This document shows positions 28,212 to 36,604 of a stretch of DNA of 64,000 bases, in pieces. Origin of the DNA: Nevskiaceae bacterium (lineage in GTDB: Bacteria; Pseudomonadota; Gammaproteobacteria; Steroidobacterales; Steroidobacteraceae); the NCBI GenBank assembly GCA_018883185.1, contig VEQP01000002.1:84887-148886 (forward strand), in the 5' to 3' direction. A model generated the notes under the pieces. The model was not told the origin of the DNA, ran no database searches, and saw nothing but the letters and a program-made list of their open reading frames with translations. The translations under genes and the position numbers were made by a program. Within the stretch, counting starts at the first letter, position 1; the number at the start of each line of letters is the position of its first letter.

Positions 28212-28490
28212 CTTCAGTACTCGTCTCTCTCTGGTCCACCGCTCTATAGCAGGGGCAAAGCACTGCTCCGCGAGCGCTAAATTGTGCGGTTGGGAAACCG
28301 GAGTCTCCCCGGGAGGCCGCCAAACGAGGCCGCCTTCCCACCGTGCTCGCGTCGATCGCCAGAGGTTTTTAAGTTGTCTCACTCAGGACCCAAACTTTCT
28401 TGCGAAAGCCAGACGCCTGAGGCGAATTCACTTCAAAAACCCATCGCAACAATCAAATCAACAACTTAGTCGTTGTTTGATCGCTACGTG
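28185..28490 (-). ncRNA. Candidate structured small RNA, about 300 nt, family not recognised
   Basis: This 403-base gap (28163-28565) has no convincing ORF. On the minus strand it holds a consensus -10, about 305 transcribed bases and a textbook terminator. The RNA would contain: a hairpin near its 5' end (ACAAC pairing GTTGT); CTTTC-GCAA-GAAAG at 28408-28395 with a GNRA tetraloop; an enclosing helix CCAGAG (28359-28364) with CTCTGG (28229-28234) as read on the plus strand; inside it CGCGAGC (28269-28275) with GCTCGCG (28345-28351), continued by CGGT/GGGAA pairs; and AGCAG pairing CTGCT. I compared it from memory with 6S RNA, tmRNA, RNase P RNA and SRP RNA and found no hallmark of these. Confidence 0.6.
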
Positions 28491-28497
28491 TGTGGCG

Positions 28498-28525
28498 ATT
28501 ATACACCTGCCGAATGTCTTGAGAA
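28498..28525 (-). promoter_or_regulatory. Promoter of the small RNA candidate
   Basis: On the minus strand a perfect TATAAT lies at 28503-28498. Sixteen bases upstream is TTCTCA (28525-28520), four of six matches to the -35 consensus. Initiation would fall near 28490. It lies 41 bases beyond the stop of the minus-strand gene at 28566, so it is separate from that gene's own promoter. Confidence 0.65.
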
Positions 28526-28565
28526 GTACCAGAAATGCGACACAGGTCACACTTCGGCAATCCGT

Positions 28566-29336
28566 TCAATTGCCCCAGTGCGGTCCCCGAGACAATTCGA
28601 CTAACTCGTAGTGCGTCTGCATGTAGCCGGCGACCTGGCCCTTGAGAAACAGATAGTCCCCATCCGCCGTGCACCAGACGTCGTACGGCGGGTGTTCTTG
28701 GGGCAGTTCCGGATTGGCAACGAACTGAAAATGCAGCGCATCGAAGGTACCGGCACCGACCGTGAGCTTCTCGGCGCCGACAAATACGATGTTGAGCCCG
28801 ATGGAGAACAACATCGGACCTGTAGCGCCGCGGTGATCGGGCGAGGAGAGCAGCATCTGCTTGATGCGCTGAACCTCGCCGGGTTTTCTTTGATCGATGA
28901 GTCGCAGGTGCCATGCGTCGCAGGCGATAGCGTGGTTCTGGAACGTCACGAGCGGCGTCGCCAGATCCATGGTCTGCGAGACGCGGCCTTCCATCGAGGT
29001 GTAGGTTTCGCACTCGGCGTACTGCGGATGAAAACGGAACCAGCCCGAACCCATGAAGCGACTGGCCACCGACAAGCGCACGAAGCAGTCGGTCGGCATC
29101 CAGTCCTTGTCGAGCGAATAAGTAATGTCGCGCATCACCGACGGCCGGTCATCGATCTCGCAGTGCGCGGTGCAGGTGCGTGTGCCGTCGGCATGCACAT
29201 CGATGCGGAAATATTCGCGACCGCGCTCCTGGTTCATACGCTCGGGCTTCTTGCTGGTGTACAGCACCTTGCCCATCACGCTGCGATGATCGCGCTGCAG
29301 GATGGGGAGCTTCGGGTCAGCGGGAGCGTTGGCCAT
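28566..29336 (-). CDS. Hypothetical protein of a metabolic cluster
   Basis: The protein has 256 residues. GAGGAA seven bases before the ATG supports the start. There is no signal peptide or membrane segment. Blocks such as FRIDVHADGTRTCTAHCEIDD, DCFVRLSVASRFMGSGWFRF and FDALHFQFVANPELP suggest a beta-rich soluble barrel (calycin- or DUF3108-like), but I do not recognise a defined family. It is third in a minus-strand run after a ThDP enzyme and an MFS transporter, which suggests a shared catabolic role. Confidence 0.75.
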   Translation of the reverse strand: MANAPADPKLPILQRDHRSVMGKVLYTSKKPERMNQERGREYFRIDVHADGTRTCTAHCEIDDRPSVMRDITYSLDKDWMPTDCFVRLSVASRFMGSGWFRFHPQYAECETYTSMEGRVSQTMDLATPLVTFQNHAIACDAWHLRLIDQRKPGEVQRIKQMLLSSPDHRGATGPMLFSIGLNIVFVGAEKLTVGAGTFDALHFQFVANPELPQEHPPYDVWCTADGDYLFLKGQVAGYMQTHYELVELSRGPHWGN

Positions 29337-29403
29337 GGGTGATTCCTCTCGATTGAAAAACGATTGCTTACCGGATGATGGTTGGCGCGGCGCAGTCTAG
29401 CGG

Positions 29404-30762
29404 TCAGGTGGCACCCTCGCTCCATTGCTTTGCTTCGCGCGCCGCAGCGCGGAAGTGCGGCAAGTTGTACACCAGCAACCAGGTGCCGATCACCGACACG
29501 GCGGCCGCGACCACGAACATCGAATAGCGCAGTTGCGACTCATCGGCAAAGTAGAAGTCGGTCACGAGTGCCACGGCAGTGGGACCTATGAAGAAGCCCA
29601 CTGCGTTGAGTATGAAGTAATAGAACGCGACGCACTGCGCACGCATGGTGGGCGGTGCAATGGACACCACGGCAGCGGCACCCGCAGCGGTGGGTGCTGC
29701 AGCGCCGAGAGTTGCCGGAATGAGGAACAACACGGCGAGCAGTGGTGTCGGCATCAACGTGAAAAGACAGTAACCGAAAGCCATCACCAGGAAGGAGACC
29801 AGGCAGACTCTGACGTATCCGTCCTCGTAGCGTTTCTGGAAGTAGTCGCACATCCAGCCACCGACGAGCACCCCGATCAGGCCGAAAGCGATGGTGATGA
29901 CGCCGCGCCACTGGATCCAGTAGCCGAGTTCCTGCGGCGACAGATTGTAGGTGCGGCGCAGGAACTCCGGAATCCAGAAGCCGATGCCGTAGGCCATGAT
30001 TGCCAGGCCCGACAGTGCGAAGAACAGCACGAGAAAGGCGCGCCACCGAGCGATCAGGTACCGCATCGTTTGCAGCACCGGCGACGCCTCGGGCTTTCGC
30101 CCCGTGAGCAGGAACTCGCGGCGGATGGGTTCACGGATCGTCAGCACCAGCAGCGCGATCAGCAGGCCGGGCAAGCCGACGTAGATGAACATCAACTGCC
30201 AAGGCTCATGCCAGCCGAGCAGTGGCAACTCGACGGGGCCGGCTTCCTTGAGTTTGGGATACAGCGCGCCACCGAAAATGAAGGCGATGCCGCTACCGCT
30301 CGAGACGCCGGCGGTGTAGAGGCCCACCGCTCGTCCGATGCGGTCCGGCGGGAAATAATCTTTGAGCATGGAAAGAGCCGACGGATTCAGCGCAGACTCG
30401 CCGGCGCCCACGCCGACCCGAGCCAGGAACAGCGCGGCGTAACTCGTCGAGAAGCCACACGCCGCGGTCATGATGCTCCAGAAGGTCACGCCCACAAAAA
30501 TCAGCCAGCGCCGATTTCCGCGATCTGCAAACCAGGCGATCATCACGCCGAAGAAAGTGTAGAACACGGCGAATGCACCGCCGAGCAGGAAGCTCATCTG
30601 CGTGTCGCTGATCTGCAGGCTCGCCTTGATGTCGGGTACCAGCAACGCAATGATTTCGCGATCGACGAAAGCGAGTATGTAGGCGAGCAGCAGCACGACC
30701 ACCACGTACCAAGCGTAGACCGGATTGGGATAGGGAATATGCTGCGGGGTCGGTGAGGACAT
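29404..30762 (-). CDS. MFS transporter, spinster-like
   Basis: The protein has 452 residues and about 12 membrane segments. LLLAYILAFVDREIIALLVPDIKASL at the start and RVGVGAGESALNPSALSMLKDYF in segment four are typical of the Spns-like MFS group common in proteobacterial degradation clusters. GGAG lies seven bases before the ATG. It starts 23 bases after the ThDP enzyme stop. Likely substrates are lipophilic or organic acids; not determinable here. Confidence 0.88.
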   Translation of the reverse strand: MSSPTPQHIPYPNPVYAWYVVVVLLLAYILAFVDREIIALLVPDIKASLQISDTQMSFLLGGAFAVFYTFFGVMIAWFADRGNRRWLIFVGVTFWSIMTAACGFSTSYAALFLARVGVGAGESALNPSALSMLKDYFPPDRIGRAVGLYTAGVSSGSGIAFIFGGALYPKLKEAGPVELPLLGWHEPWQLMFIYVGLPGLLIALLVLTIREPIRREFLLTGRKPEASPVLQTMRYLIARWRAFLVLFFALSGLAIMAYGIGFWIPEFLRRTYNLSPQELGYWIQWRGVITIAFGLIGVLVGGWMCDYFQKRYEDGYVRVCLVSFLVMAFGYCLFTLMPTPLLAVLFLIPATLGAAAPTAAGAAAVVSIAPPTMRAQCVAFYYFILNAVGFFIGPTAVALVTDFYFADESQLRYSMFVVAAAVSVIGTWLLVYNLPHFRAAAREAKQWSEGAT

Positions 30763-30785
30763 CAGGTATCTCCGATGCGGGTCGT

Positions 30786-32549
30786 TCAGCCCGCAAATGA
30801 ATGTTGGGTCTTTAGATTGCTCGCCAGGTCATCGAACAAAATCATTTGTACGCGCGCATCGGTCTTGAGCGCGGCACCGGCATTGCGATCGATCAGCACG
30901 TTGATCACGCTCGGCCCCTCATGCGCGAGGGCGCGCTCAAGCGCGGGGCGTAATTGCGCGAGTCGCTCGACGTGCTCGCCCCGACAGCCGAAGCCTTCGC
31001 CGACTTTGTCGTAGCGCAGGTAGCCGAGCTCGGTGTTGACGCTGCGTTGGATGGCCTTCAACTGTCCGTGTAACTCCGTGCCCCAGGCCCCGTCATTGCC
31101 GACCACGCAGATGAGCTTCAATCCGGCACGCGCCGCCGCGTGCAGCTCGGCGGGATAGAAGCCGAATGAGCCATCACCGGTAGTCAACACTACGGTGCGG
31201 CAGGGCGTGCCGTCGGCGGCGAGTTCACGCGCCGCAGCGGCGGCGCCGACAGCGAGCGGCGTTCCGACCCCCATCGCACCCATCGGGTAGTGATCGAGAA
31301 ATCCGGGCGCCTCGCGGACTCGCAGTGCGCCATACATCCAATTCTGAATGTCCGCTCCGTCGCCGACGAATACGCTGTCCGCGGGCATGGCCTCGGCGAT
31401 CGTGCGACCGAGCGTGAGCGGATGGATCGCATCGTGTGGCAAGGGTTCGGCCGCGAGCGCATCGAGATAGGCGAGTCGATCCTGCAGGGCGTCACGCACC
31501 CACAGGCCGCGGTGCGCCAGTGCCTTGATGGCCGTAGATGTATCGGCTGAAGCATTGGCCGAAACGTCGGCCCGCAGCGCCGCAAGTAACTGCTTAGTGG
31601 CGAGCCCGGCATCGGCGGCGATAGGCACATCGATGCGCCGATTTCGCGATAACTCCTCTGCCTCGACGTCGATTTGGATGAATTTCGCCTGCGGTGAAAA
31701 TCGTGGTGGCAGTCCGTAGCCCAAGCGCTGTTTCAGGCGCGCGCCGACCACACAGACGACGTCGGCGTCTTTCGCGACGATCTGCATCAGGGGCCAGTTG
31801 AATGAACGCTGCGAGTCCTCCGGCACGACCCCGCGACCGAGACCGTTGCCCGCGATGGGGATTCCGAATTCGCTCGACAAGTGAGCGAGCGCCTCGCCCG
31901 CACCGCCCTGACAGGCTCCGGCCCCGGCGATCAGCAGCGGGCGCTGGGCCCCGCGCAGCAGTCGCGCAGCCTCGTCAATTGCGATCGGGTCGGCTGCAGC
32001 CCGCGAGCACTGCGGCGCGGGCCGCGTCGCTGCGCCCGCATCGGCGAGCGTGGCAGCAAAGTATTCCTGTGGAATCTGCAGCACCACCGGGCCGCGTCGC
32101 CCCGAGAGGGCGCGTTTGGCGGCGACGTCGACGTACTCGGCCAGGCGCTCGGCGGCCGGTACCGTGCGCGACCACTTGCTGATGCTGCCGACGAGAGGGT
32201 GCTTGGCGTTGTCGTATTCGGCCTCCGCTTCCGTCCACGAGTTCGGCAATCGAGCGATCAGCACGAGCACGGGTGAGCAGGCGTGGAACGCGGTGGCGAT
32301 GCCATTGATGGCGTTCGGCGTGCCTTGATCGGCGATGATCAAGGCCACCCCGAGGCGGCCCGTGATACGCGCGTAGCCGTCGGCGGCGCTGACGCAGCCC
32401 GACTCGTGACGGCTGCTGATGATCTGCAGCCCATCGCGGTCGAGTGCATCGAGAAGATGGGTGTGGGAGGCGCCTGCGACAGCGAAAACGGTTCGAATCC
32501 CGTAGCGGCCCAGCGCCCGGCTGACTACCATTCCGCCGGTGAGCGTCAT
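30786..32549 (-). CDS. Thiamine-diphosphate enzyme, acetolactate synthase-like
   Basis: The protein has 587 residues in the three-domain ThDP layout. The catalytic glutamate is in IISSRHESGCVSAADGYAR near residue 47, followed by ADQGTPNAINGIATAF. The central domain has LLIAGAGACQGGAG. The ThDP/Mg motif is GDGSFGFYPAELHAA with VVGNDGAWG (GDG to N) near residue 450. AAGGGGG seven bases before the ATG supports the start. Relatives include acetolactate synthase, oxalyl-CoA decarboxylase and 2-hydroxyacyl-CoA lyase. No regulatory subunit gene is near, so a catabolic carboligase or lyase is more likely than branched-chain amino-acid synthesis. Confidence 0.87.
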   Translation of the reverse strand: MTLTGGMVVSRALGRYGIRTVFAVAGASHTHLLDALDRDGLQIISSRHESGCVSAADGYARITGRLGVALIIADQGTPNAINGIATAFHACSPVLVLIARLPNSWTEAEAEYDNAKHPLVGSISKWSRTVPAAERLAEYVDVAAKRALSGRRGPVVLQIPQEYFAATLADAGAATRPAPQCSRAAADPIAIDEAARLLRGAQRPLLIAGAGACQGGAGEALAHLSSEFGIPIAGNGLGRGVVPEDSQRSFNWPLMQIVAKDADVVCVVGARLKQRLGYGLPPRFSPQAKFIQIDVEAEELSRNRRIDVPIAADAGLATKQLLAALRADVSANASADTSTAIKALAHRGLWVRDALQDRLAYLDALAAEPLPHDAIHPLTLGRTIAEAMPADSVFVGDGADIQNWMYGALRVREAPGFLDHYPMGAMGVGTPLAVGAAAAARELAADGTPCRTVVLTTGDGSFGFYPAELHAAARAGLKLICVVGNDGAWGTELHGQLKAIQRSVNTELGYLRYDKVGEGFGCRGEHVERLAQLRPALERALAHEGPSVINVLIDRNAGAALKTDARVQMILFDDLASNLKTQHSFAG

Positions 32550-32594
32550 CCAGTACCCCCTTAGGAGAGTAGTTCTAGCTCATCTGGCCGCAAC

Positions 32595-33485
32595 TTGAAA
32601 GTCAGTCATCACCCTGATTATTTTCTGCCGCTGCCGGACGGTCATCCGTTCCCGATGGTCAAGTACACGCTGGTGTATGACCGCCTGCGTGCAGCAGGCT
32701 TGCTGCCTGCGGAATGCATGATGATCCCCGAGGAGATCGCGCGCCTTGATCTCGAGCGGGTGCACACCAAGGCCTATCTCGACCGGTTGTTCGGGCCTGG
32801 CCTGAGTGCCGCTGAAGTGCGTGCGCTCGGTGTGCCGTGGTCACCGCGACTGTTGCGCCGCTCTCGATTGGCAACCCAAGGCACGCTGCTTGCGGCCCGT
32901 GCGGCACTCGATGACGGACGGGCTGGCAATCTCGCCGGCGGCACCCACCATGCGTTTGCCGATCATGGCGAGGGCTTCTGTGTGCTCAACGACGTGGCGG
33001 TCGCGATCCGTGCCTTGCAGCATGCAAAGAAAATCTCGCGAGCGCTGGTCATCGATCTTGACGTGCATCAGGGCAACGGCACCGCGGCCATCTTCGAGGC
33101 CGATGCCAGTGTGTTCACCTTCTCGATGCATGGCGAGCGCAACTATCCGGCCCGCAAGATGCGCTCCTCGCTCGATGTTGGGCTTCCCGATGGCACCGAC
33201 GATGCGAGCTACCTGCAAGTGCTGCAGGAACATCTGCCTAGGCTGCTGCAGCAGTTCGTGCCGGACATCGTGTTTTATCTCGCCGGGGTCGATGTGGCGG
33301 AGGGCGATCGCTACGGGCGGTTTCGCCTTACCGAGCAGGGCATCCGCGAGCGCGAGCGCACGGTGCTCGAGTGGGCGCGGCATCAGGGTTTGCCGCTAGT
33401 GGTGACACTGGCCGGTGGCTACTCGCCGAATGCGCTGCGCACGGCCATACTGCACTGCATCGTCTTTGAAGAGGCGGCCAAGTGA
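32595..33485 (+). CDS. Histone-deacetylase-family (AcuC/acetylpolyamine amidohydrolase-like) hydrolase
   Basis: The protein has 296 residues from a TTG start; no ATG or GTG lies between the upstream in-frame stop and the conserved opening HPDYFLPLPDGHPFPM. The metal and catalytic residues are intact: tandem His in AGGTHHAFADHGEGFCVLND, Asp and His in IDLDVHQGNGT, Asp in YLAGVDVAEGDRYG and the transition-state Tyr in LAGGYSP. These Zn enzymes remove acyl groups from lysine or polyamines. The hotdog-fold gene overlaps its stop by four bases. It diverges from the ThDP enzyme. Confidence 0.9.
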   Translation: MKVSHHPDYFLPLPDGHPFPMVKYTLVYDRLRAAGLLPAECMMIPEEIARLDLERVHTKAYLDRLFGPGLSAAEVRALGVPWSPRLLRRSRLATQGTLLAARAALDDGRAGNLAGGTHHAFADHGEGFCVLNDVAVAIRALQHAKKISRALVIDLDVHQGNGTAAIFEADASVFTFSMHGERNYPARKMRSSLDVGLPDGTDDASYLQVLQEHLPRLLQQFVPDIVFYLAGVDVAEGDRYGRFRLTEQGIRERERTVLEWARHQGLPLVVTLAGGYSPNALRTAILHCIVFEEAAK

Positions 33486-34012
33486 AGCCCCGTCTGTTTC
33501 AGCGCTTTCTGCGCTTCATGTCCGAGCGACGCATTCTCGCCGATGGGCGCATGCTCGAACTGTATCCGCCGTTTTTGTTTATGCGCATCAAGGTGCTAGA
33601 GGTGGACCGCGAGTGGCGGCACGTGCGCATCCGCCTACCGCTGAATGCGATTTCGCGTAACCCCGGCGGCGTCATGTTCGGCGGCTATCAAGCGGCGCTT
33701 GCCGATCCGATCGCCGCGCTCGCCTGCGCGCGGGTGTTCCCCGGCTACTCCACCTGGACCCGCGCCATGCAGATCGATTTCGAACACGGTGGCAGCACCG
33801 ATCTCGAACTGCGATTCGAATTTTCGGCGGAAATGGAAGCGCAGATTCGCGAAACACTAGCCCGAGAGGGCCGCGCGACACCGTCGTTCGAGTACGGGTA
33901 TTTTCTGCAGGATGGCACGCGCTGCACGCGTGTGATCAACACCGTGGCGATTCGGCCGCGCGGTTACAGTCGTGCTACCACGCCGCCCGCGCCGCAAAGC
34001 GGCGTCGATTAA
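33482..34012 (+). CDS. DUF4442 hotdog-fold protein (putative thioesterase)
   Basis: The protein has 176 residues. [21 protein letters not shown] near residue 60 is the hotdog core helix with the thioesterase-like NPxGxMFGG motif, and [15 protein letters not shown] is the following strand pair; this matches DUF4442. The ATG overlaps the stop of the HDAC-family gene (ATGA), so expression is coupled. A role in acyl-CoA hydrolysis is inference. Its 3' end overlaps rpoH by four bases. Confidence 0.82.
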   Translation: MKPRLFQRFLRFMSERRILADGRMLELYPPFLFMRIKVLEVDREWRHVRIRLPLNAISRNPGGVMFGGYQAALADPIAALACARVFPGYSTWTRAMQIDFEHGGSTDLELRFEFSAEMEAQIRETLAREGRATPSFEYGYFLQDGTRCTRVINTVAIRPRGYSRATTPPAPQSGVD

Positions 34013-34890
34013 GCCGCGTCCACCATCACGGCGCGCAGCTTCTTGATCGCATTGGCTTCGAGCTGGCGGATGCGCTCAGCCGACACCGAGTATTTGGCAG
34101 CCAGATCGTGCAGCGTCGGTTTCTCAGCCTCGCTCGACATCCAGCGGCTGGCGAGGATGTCGCGGCTGCGTGCATCGAGCGATTGCAGCGCGGCGGTGAG
34201 ACGGGCATGAGTCTGTTCGTCCCACTCGGCGGTTTCGACTTGTTCAGCTGGATCTGCATCGGGTGCAGGCAGATACGCTACCGGTGAATGAGCTTCGTCT
34301 TCCTCGGAGTCGAGCGGCGTGGGATCAAAGGCGATCTCGCGGGCCGACAGACGACGCTCCATCTCGGTGACTTCAGCTGGGGTGACACCAAGCTCGCGCG
34401 CTACCGCCGCGGTCTCGTCGGCCGAGAGCCAGGAGAGGTTCTTCTTCATGCGACGCAGGTTGAAGAACAGCTTGCGCTGCGCTTTGGTGGTCGCGACTTT
34501 GACGAGGCGCCAGTTGCGCAGCACGTACTCGTGGATTTCCGCCCGGATCCAGTGCACGGCAAAGGAGACGAGGCGCACGCCGACGGCCGGATCAAAGCGC
34601 TTGACCGCTTTCATCAGACCGACGTTGCCTTCCTGAACGAGATCACCCACCGGCAGGCCGTAGCCCGAGTAGCCGCGGGCGATGTGTACGACGAAGCGCA
34701 GATGCGAGAGCACCAGCGCTCGCGCCGCTTCGACATCACCGTCAGCGCGAAAGCGCAGGGCGAGGGCCTGCTCGTCCTCGCGGGAGAGCATGGGCACGCG
34801 CGAGACGCGGTCGAGGTACGCGTCGAGGCTGCCGAGTGGCCCGGTGAGGGCGAAGTCGGCGGAGCGCAGGGCGAGAACTTGGCTGGTCAT
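34009..34890 (-). CDS. rpoH: RNA polymerase heat-shock sigma factor RpoH (sigma-32)
   Basis: The protein has 293 residues. Region 2 is complete ([37 protein letters not shown]), followed by the RpoH box [10 protein letters not shown] near residue 135, which identifies sigma-32. Region 4 is [27 protein letters not shown]. It directs transcription of heat-shock genes. It lies downstream of ftsYEX as in E. coli. A near-perfect CIRCE operator sits 26 bases before the ATG, so HrcA probably represses it, a link absent from the E. coli model. Confidence 0.97.
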   Translation of the reverse strand: MTSQVLALRSADFALTGPLGSLDAYLDRVSRVPMLSREDEQALALRFRADGDVEAARALVLSHLRFVVHIARGYSGYGLPVGDLVQEGNVGLMKAVKRFDPAVGVRLVSFAVHWIRAEIHEYVLRNWRLVKVATTKAQRKLFFNLRRMKKNLSWLSADETAAVARELGVTPAEVTEMERRLSAREIAFDPTPLDSEEDEAHSPVAYLPAPDADPAEQVETAEWDEQTHARLTAALQSLDARSRDILASRWMSSEAEKPTLHDLAAKYSVSAERIRQLEANAIKKLRAVMVDAA

Positions 34891-34915
34891 GCGTGGGTTA
34901 CCTCTCGGTTGAAGT

Positions 34916-34942
34916 CTAGCACTCTGTGTCTTTGAGTGCTAA
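34916..34942. promoter_or_regulatory. CIRCE operator (HrcA binding site) upstream of rpoH
   Basis: CTAGCACTC, nine bases, GAGTGCTAA. The consensus is TTAGCACTC-N9-GAGTGCTAA, so 17 of 18 arm positions match and the spacer is exact. It lies 26 bases upstream of the rpoH ATG and would occupy the rpoH 5' leader or promoter. A GAGAGG ribosome-binding site follows it on the minus strand. Confidence 0.92.
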
Positions 34943-35005
34943 ACCCGGCCGAAGTTCAGGTCGATAAGCTCAGTCTAATCAATGGCTTAGAGACCCGACC
35001 CTAGG

Positions 35006-35932
35006 TCACTGCCGCGGCTCAATCCGCGACAGGTGCCGCGCAGCGCCGATCCAGGCCCCCACCAGCCCGAGCAGGGCACCACCGCCGAGTAGCACGCCGA
35101 GCTCCTCGATCGTCAGCCCGACGAGCTGAAAGTTGCTGCCATAGAGCCGGGCGAGCTGCATTAGCGAAGGTTCGAGCGCCGCATTAATCGCGAGGAGCCA
35201 CAACGCTGCGAGAGCGGCGCCGAATAGGCCGTACAGTCCGCCGAGATATAAAAAGGGTCGGCGCACGTAAGCGTTCGAGCCACCGACCAACTTCGTGACT
35301 TCGATCTCGGCGCGGCGCGCGCTGATCTCGAGGCGTATGGCGTTGCCGATGATGGCGAGCACGCCGGCGGCCAGCAGTGCGGCGAACACTTGGAACACGC
35401 GTTCGAGCAAGCCGAGCAACGCGCTTAGGCGACGCACCCATTCGTTATCGACTTGCACGATATCGGTCTCGGGCCAACTGGCGAGATAACGCTGCAGTGC
35501 GGCCACACTCGAGGGGTCGGCACGATCGCTGCTGGGTCGCAGGCTGATCACGTGCGGCAGAGGGTTGCCTTGCAGCGCTTCAAGTGCGGCACCAAAGCCG
35601 GAGTATTTACGAAACTCCGCGAGACCATCCTCCGCTGAAATCAGCATGACGCGGCCGGCTTCGCGGCGCGCCCGCGCACTGTCGGCGAGTTGGCGGGCCC
35701 GCTCGAGTGACACGTCGGTCTTGAGATAGACCGTCAGTTCGATCGCTTCGGTCACGCTGCTCGTGGCGCTGCGCGCGTTCTTGACGAGCAGGTACAGGCA
35801 GGTCGGCAGCGTGAGCGCGAGGCTGATCACCGCGATACTCAGCAGCGTACCGAGCGGTCGACGCAGCAGATAACCCAGCGTCGCGAGCAACGCCTGCAGA
35901 TGTCGCGCCACATAGGTGAGGGGCGAGCTCAT
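35006..35932 (-). CDS. ftsX: Cell division protein FtsX
   Basis: The protein has 308 residues with a cytosolic N-terminus, one membrane segment (LGTLLSIAVISLALTLPTCLY), a periplasmic domain of about 120 residues and three C-terminal segments. FtsX features are ELTVYLKTDVSLERARQLAD and EFRKYSGFGAALEAL. With FtsE it forms an ABC-type complex at the divisome that activates murein hydrolases through EnvC-type partners. The ATG overlaps the ftsE stop by four bases. Confidence 0.95.
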   Translation of the reverse strand: MSSPLTYVARHLQALLATLGYLLRRPLGTLLSIAVISLALTLPTCLYLLVKNARSATSSVTEAIELTVYLKTDVSLERARQLADSARARREAGRVMLISAEDGLAEFRKYSGFGAALEALQGNPLPHVISLRPSSDRADPSSVAALQRYLASWPETDIVQVDNEWVRRLSALLGLLERVFQVFAALLAAGVLAIIGNAIRLEISARRAEIEVTKLVGGSNAYVRRPFLYLGGLYGLFGAALAALWLLAINAALEPSLMQLARLYGSNFQLVGLTIEELGVLLGGGALLGLVGAWIGAARHLSRIEPRQ

Positions 35933-36597
35933 ATCGTGGACGTCCCGCCGAGCAGGCGACCTTCGTCGATGTGCAGTTCGCGATGCCCGAACTCGCGCAC
36001 GAGGGCCATATCGTGCGTGGCGATCACTACAGTGACACCCACCTCCTGAAAGCGGGCGAACAGTTGCATCACATCGCGCGCGAGGGAGTGATCGAGATTG
36101 CCCGTGGGCTCATCGGCAATGAGGATGGTGGGGCGCGCCACCACCGCGCGTGCGATGCCGACCCGCTGCTGCTCGCCAACCGACAGTTCCAGCGGCAGTG
36201 CCCGCTCCTGCTCCCGCAACCCGACCTGATCGAGCGCCGCTCGCACGCGCTTGTCGATGTCGCGATACCGGGTGTCCGACACCATCAGCGGCAGCGCCAC
36301 GTTGTCGTACACCGGGCGGTCCATCAGCAGTTGGTGATCCTGGAAGACGACGCCGAGGCGGCGGCGATACGCCGCTACCGCTCGCGCGGGCAGGCTGCCG
36401 GTGTCTTGGCCGTTGACGAGTACGCTGCCTCGCGTGGGTCGCTCGAGCAAGGCCACGAGCTTCAGCACCGAGCTTTTGCCTGCGCCAGATCGACCCGTGA
36501 GGAACACGAACTCCCCGGCGCCGATCCGGAACGACACGTCCTGCAGGGCCTCGCGGCCGTTCGGATAGCGCTTGAAGACGTGTTCGAACTGGATCAT
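35929..36597 (-). CDS. ftsE: Cell division ATP-binding protein FtsE
   Basis: The protein has 222 residues: MIQFEHVFKRYPNG, Walker A TGRSGAGKSS near residue 36, signature LSVGEQQRVGIARAVV near 138, Walker B ILIADEPTGNLD near 158. It is the cytosolic ATPase partner of FtsX and binds FtsZ in the family. It lies between ftsY (gap of seven bases) and ftsX (overlap of four) in the classical ftsYEX operon. Confidence 0.97.
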   Translation of the reverse strand: MIQFEHVFKRYPNGREALQDVSFRIGAGEFVFLTGRSGAGKSSVLKLVALLERPTRGSVLVNGQDTGSLPARAVAAYRRRLGVVFQDHQLLMDRPVYDNVALPLMVSDTRYRDIDKRVRAALDQVGLREQERALPLELSVGEQQRVGIARAVVARPTILIADEPTGNLDHSLARDVMQLFARFQEVGVTVVIATHDMALVREFGHRELHIDEGRLLGGTSTI

Positions 36598-36604
36598 CGC
36601 GGCA

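Noticed and set aside
28185..28490. Assignment of the RNA candidate to 6S RNA, tmRNA, RNase P or SRP RNA
   Set aside because: The diagnostic conserved segments of these RNAs are not present, including the tmRNA tag and CCA-type end and the RNase P core.
29425..30756. 443-residue plus-strand open frame opposite the MFS transporter
   Set aside because: Gln/His/Glu-rich mirror of membrane codons, no homology features; the minus-strand transporter is clear.
32480..32505. T-loop-like GGTTCGAATCCCG suggesting a tRNA
   Set aside because: It lies inside the conserved ThDP-enzyme frame (residues near YGIRTVFAVAGAS) and has no acceptor stem or anticodon arm around it.
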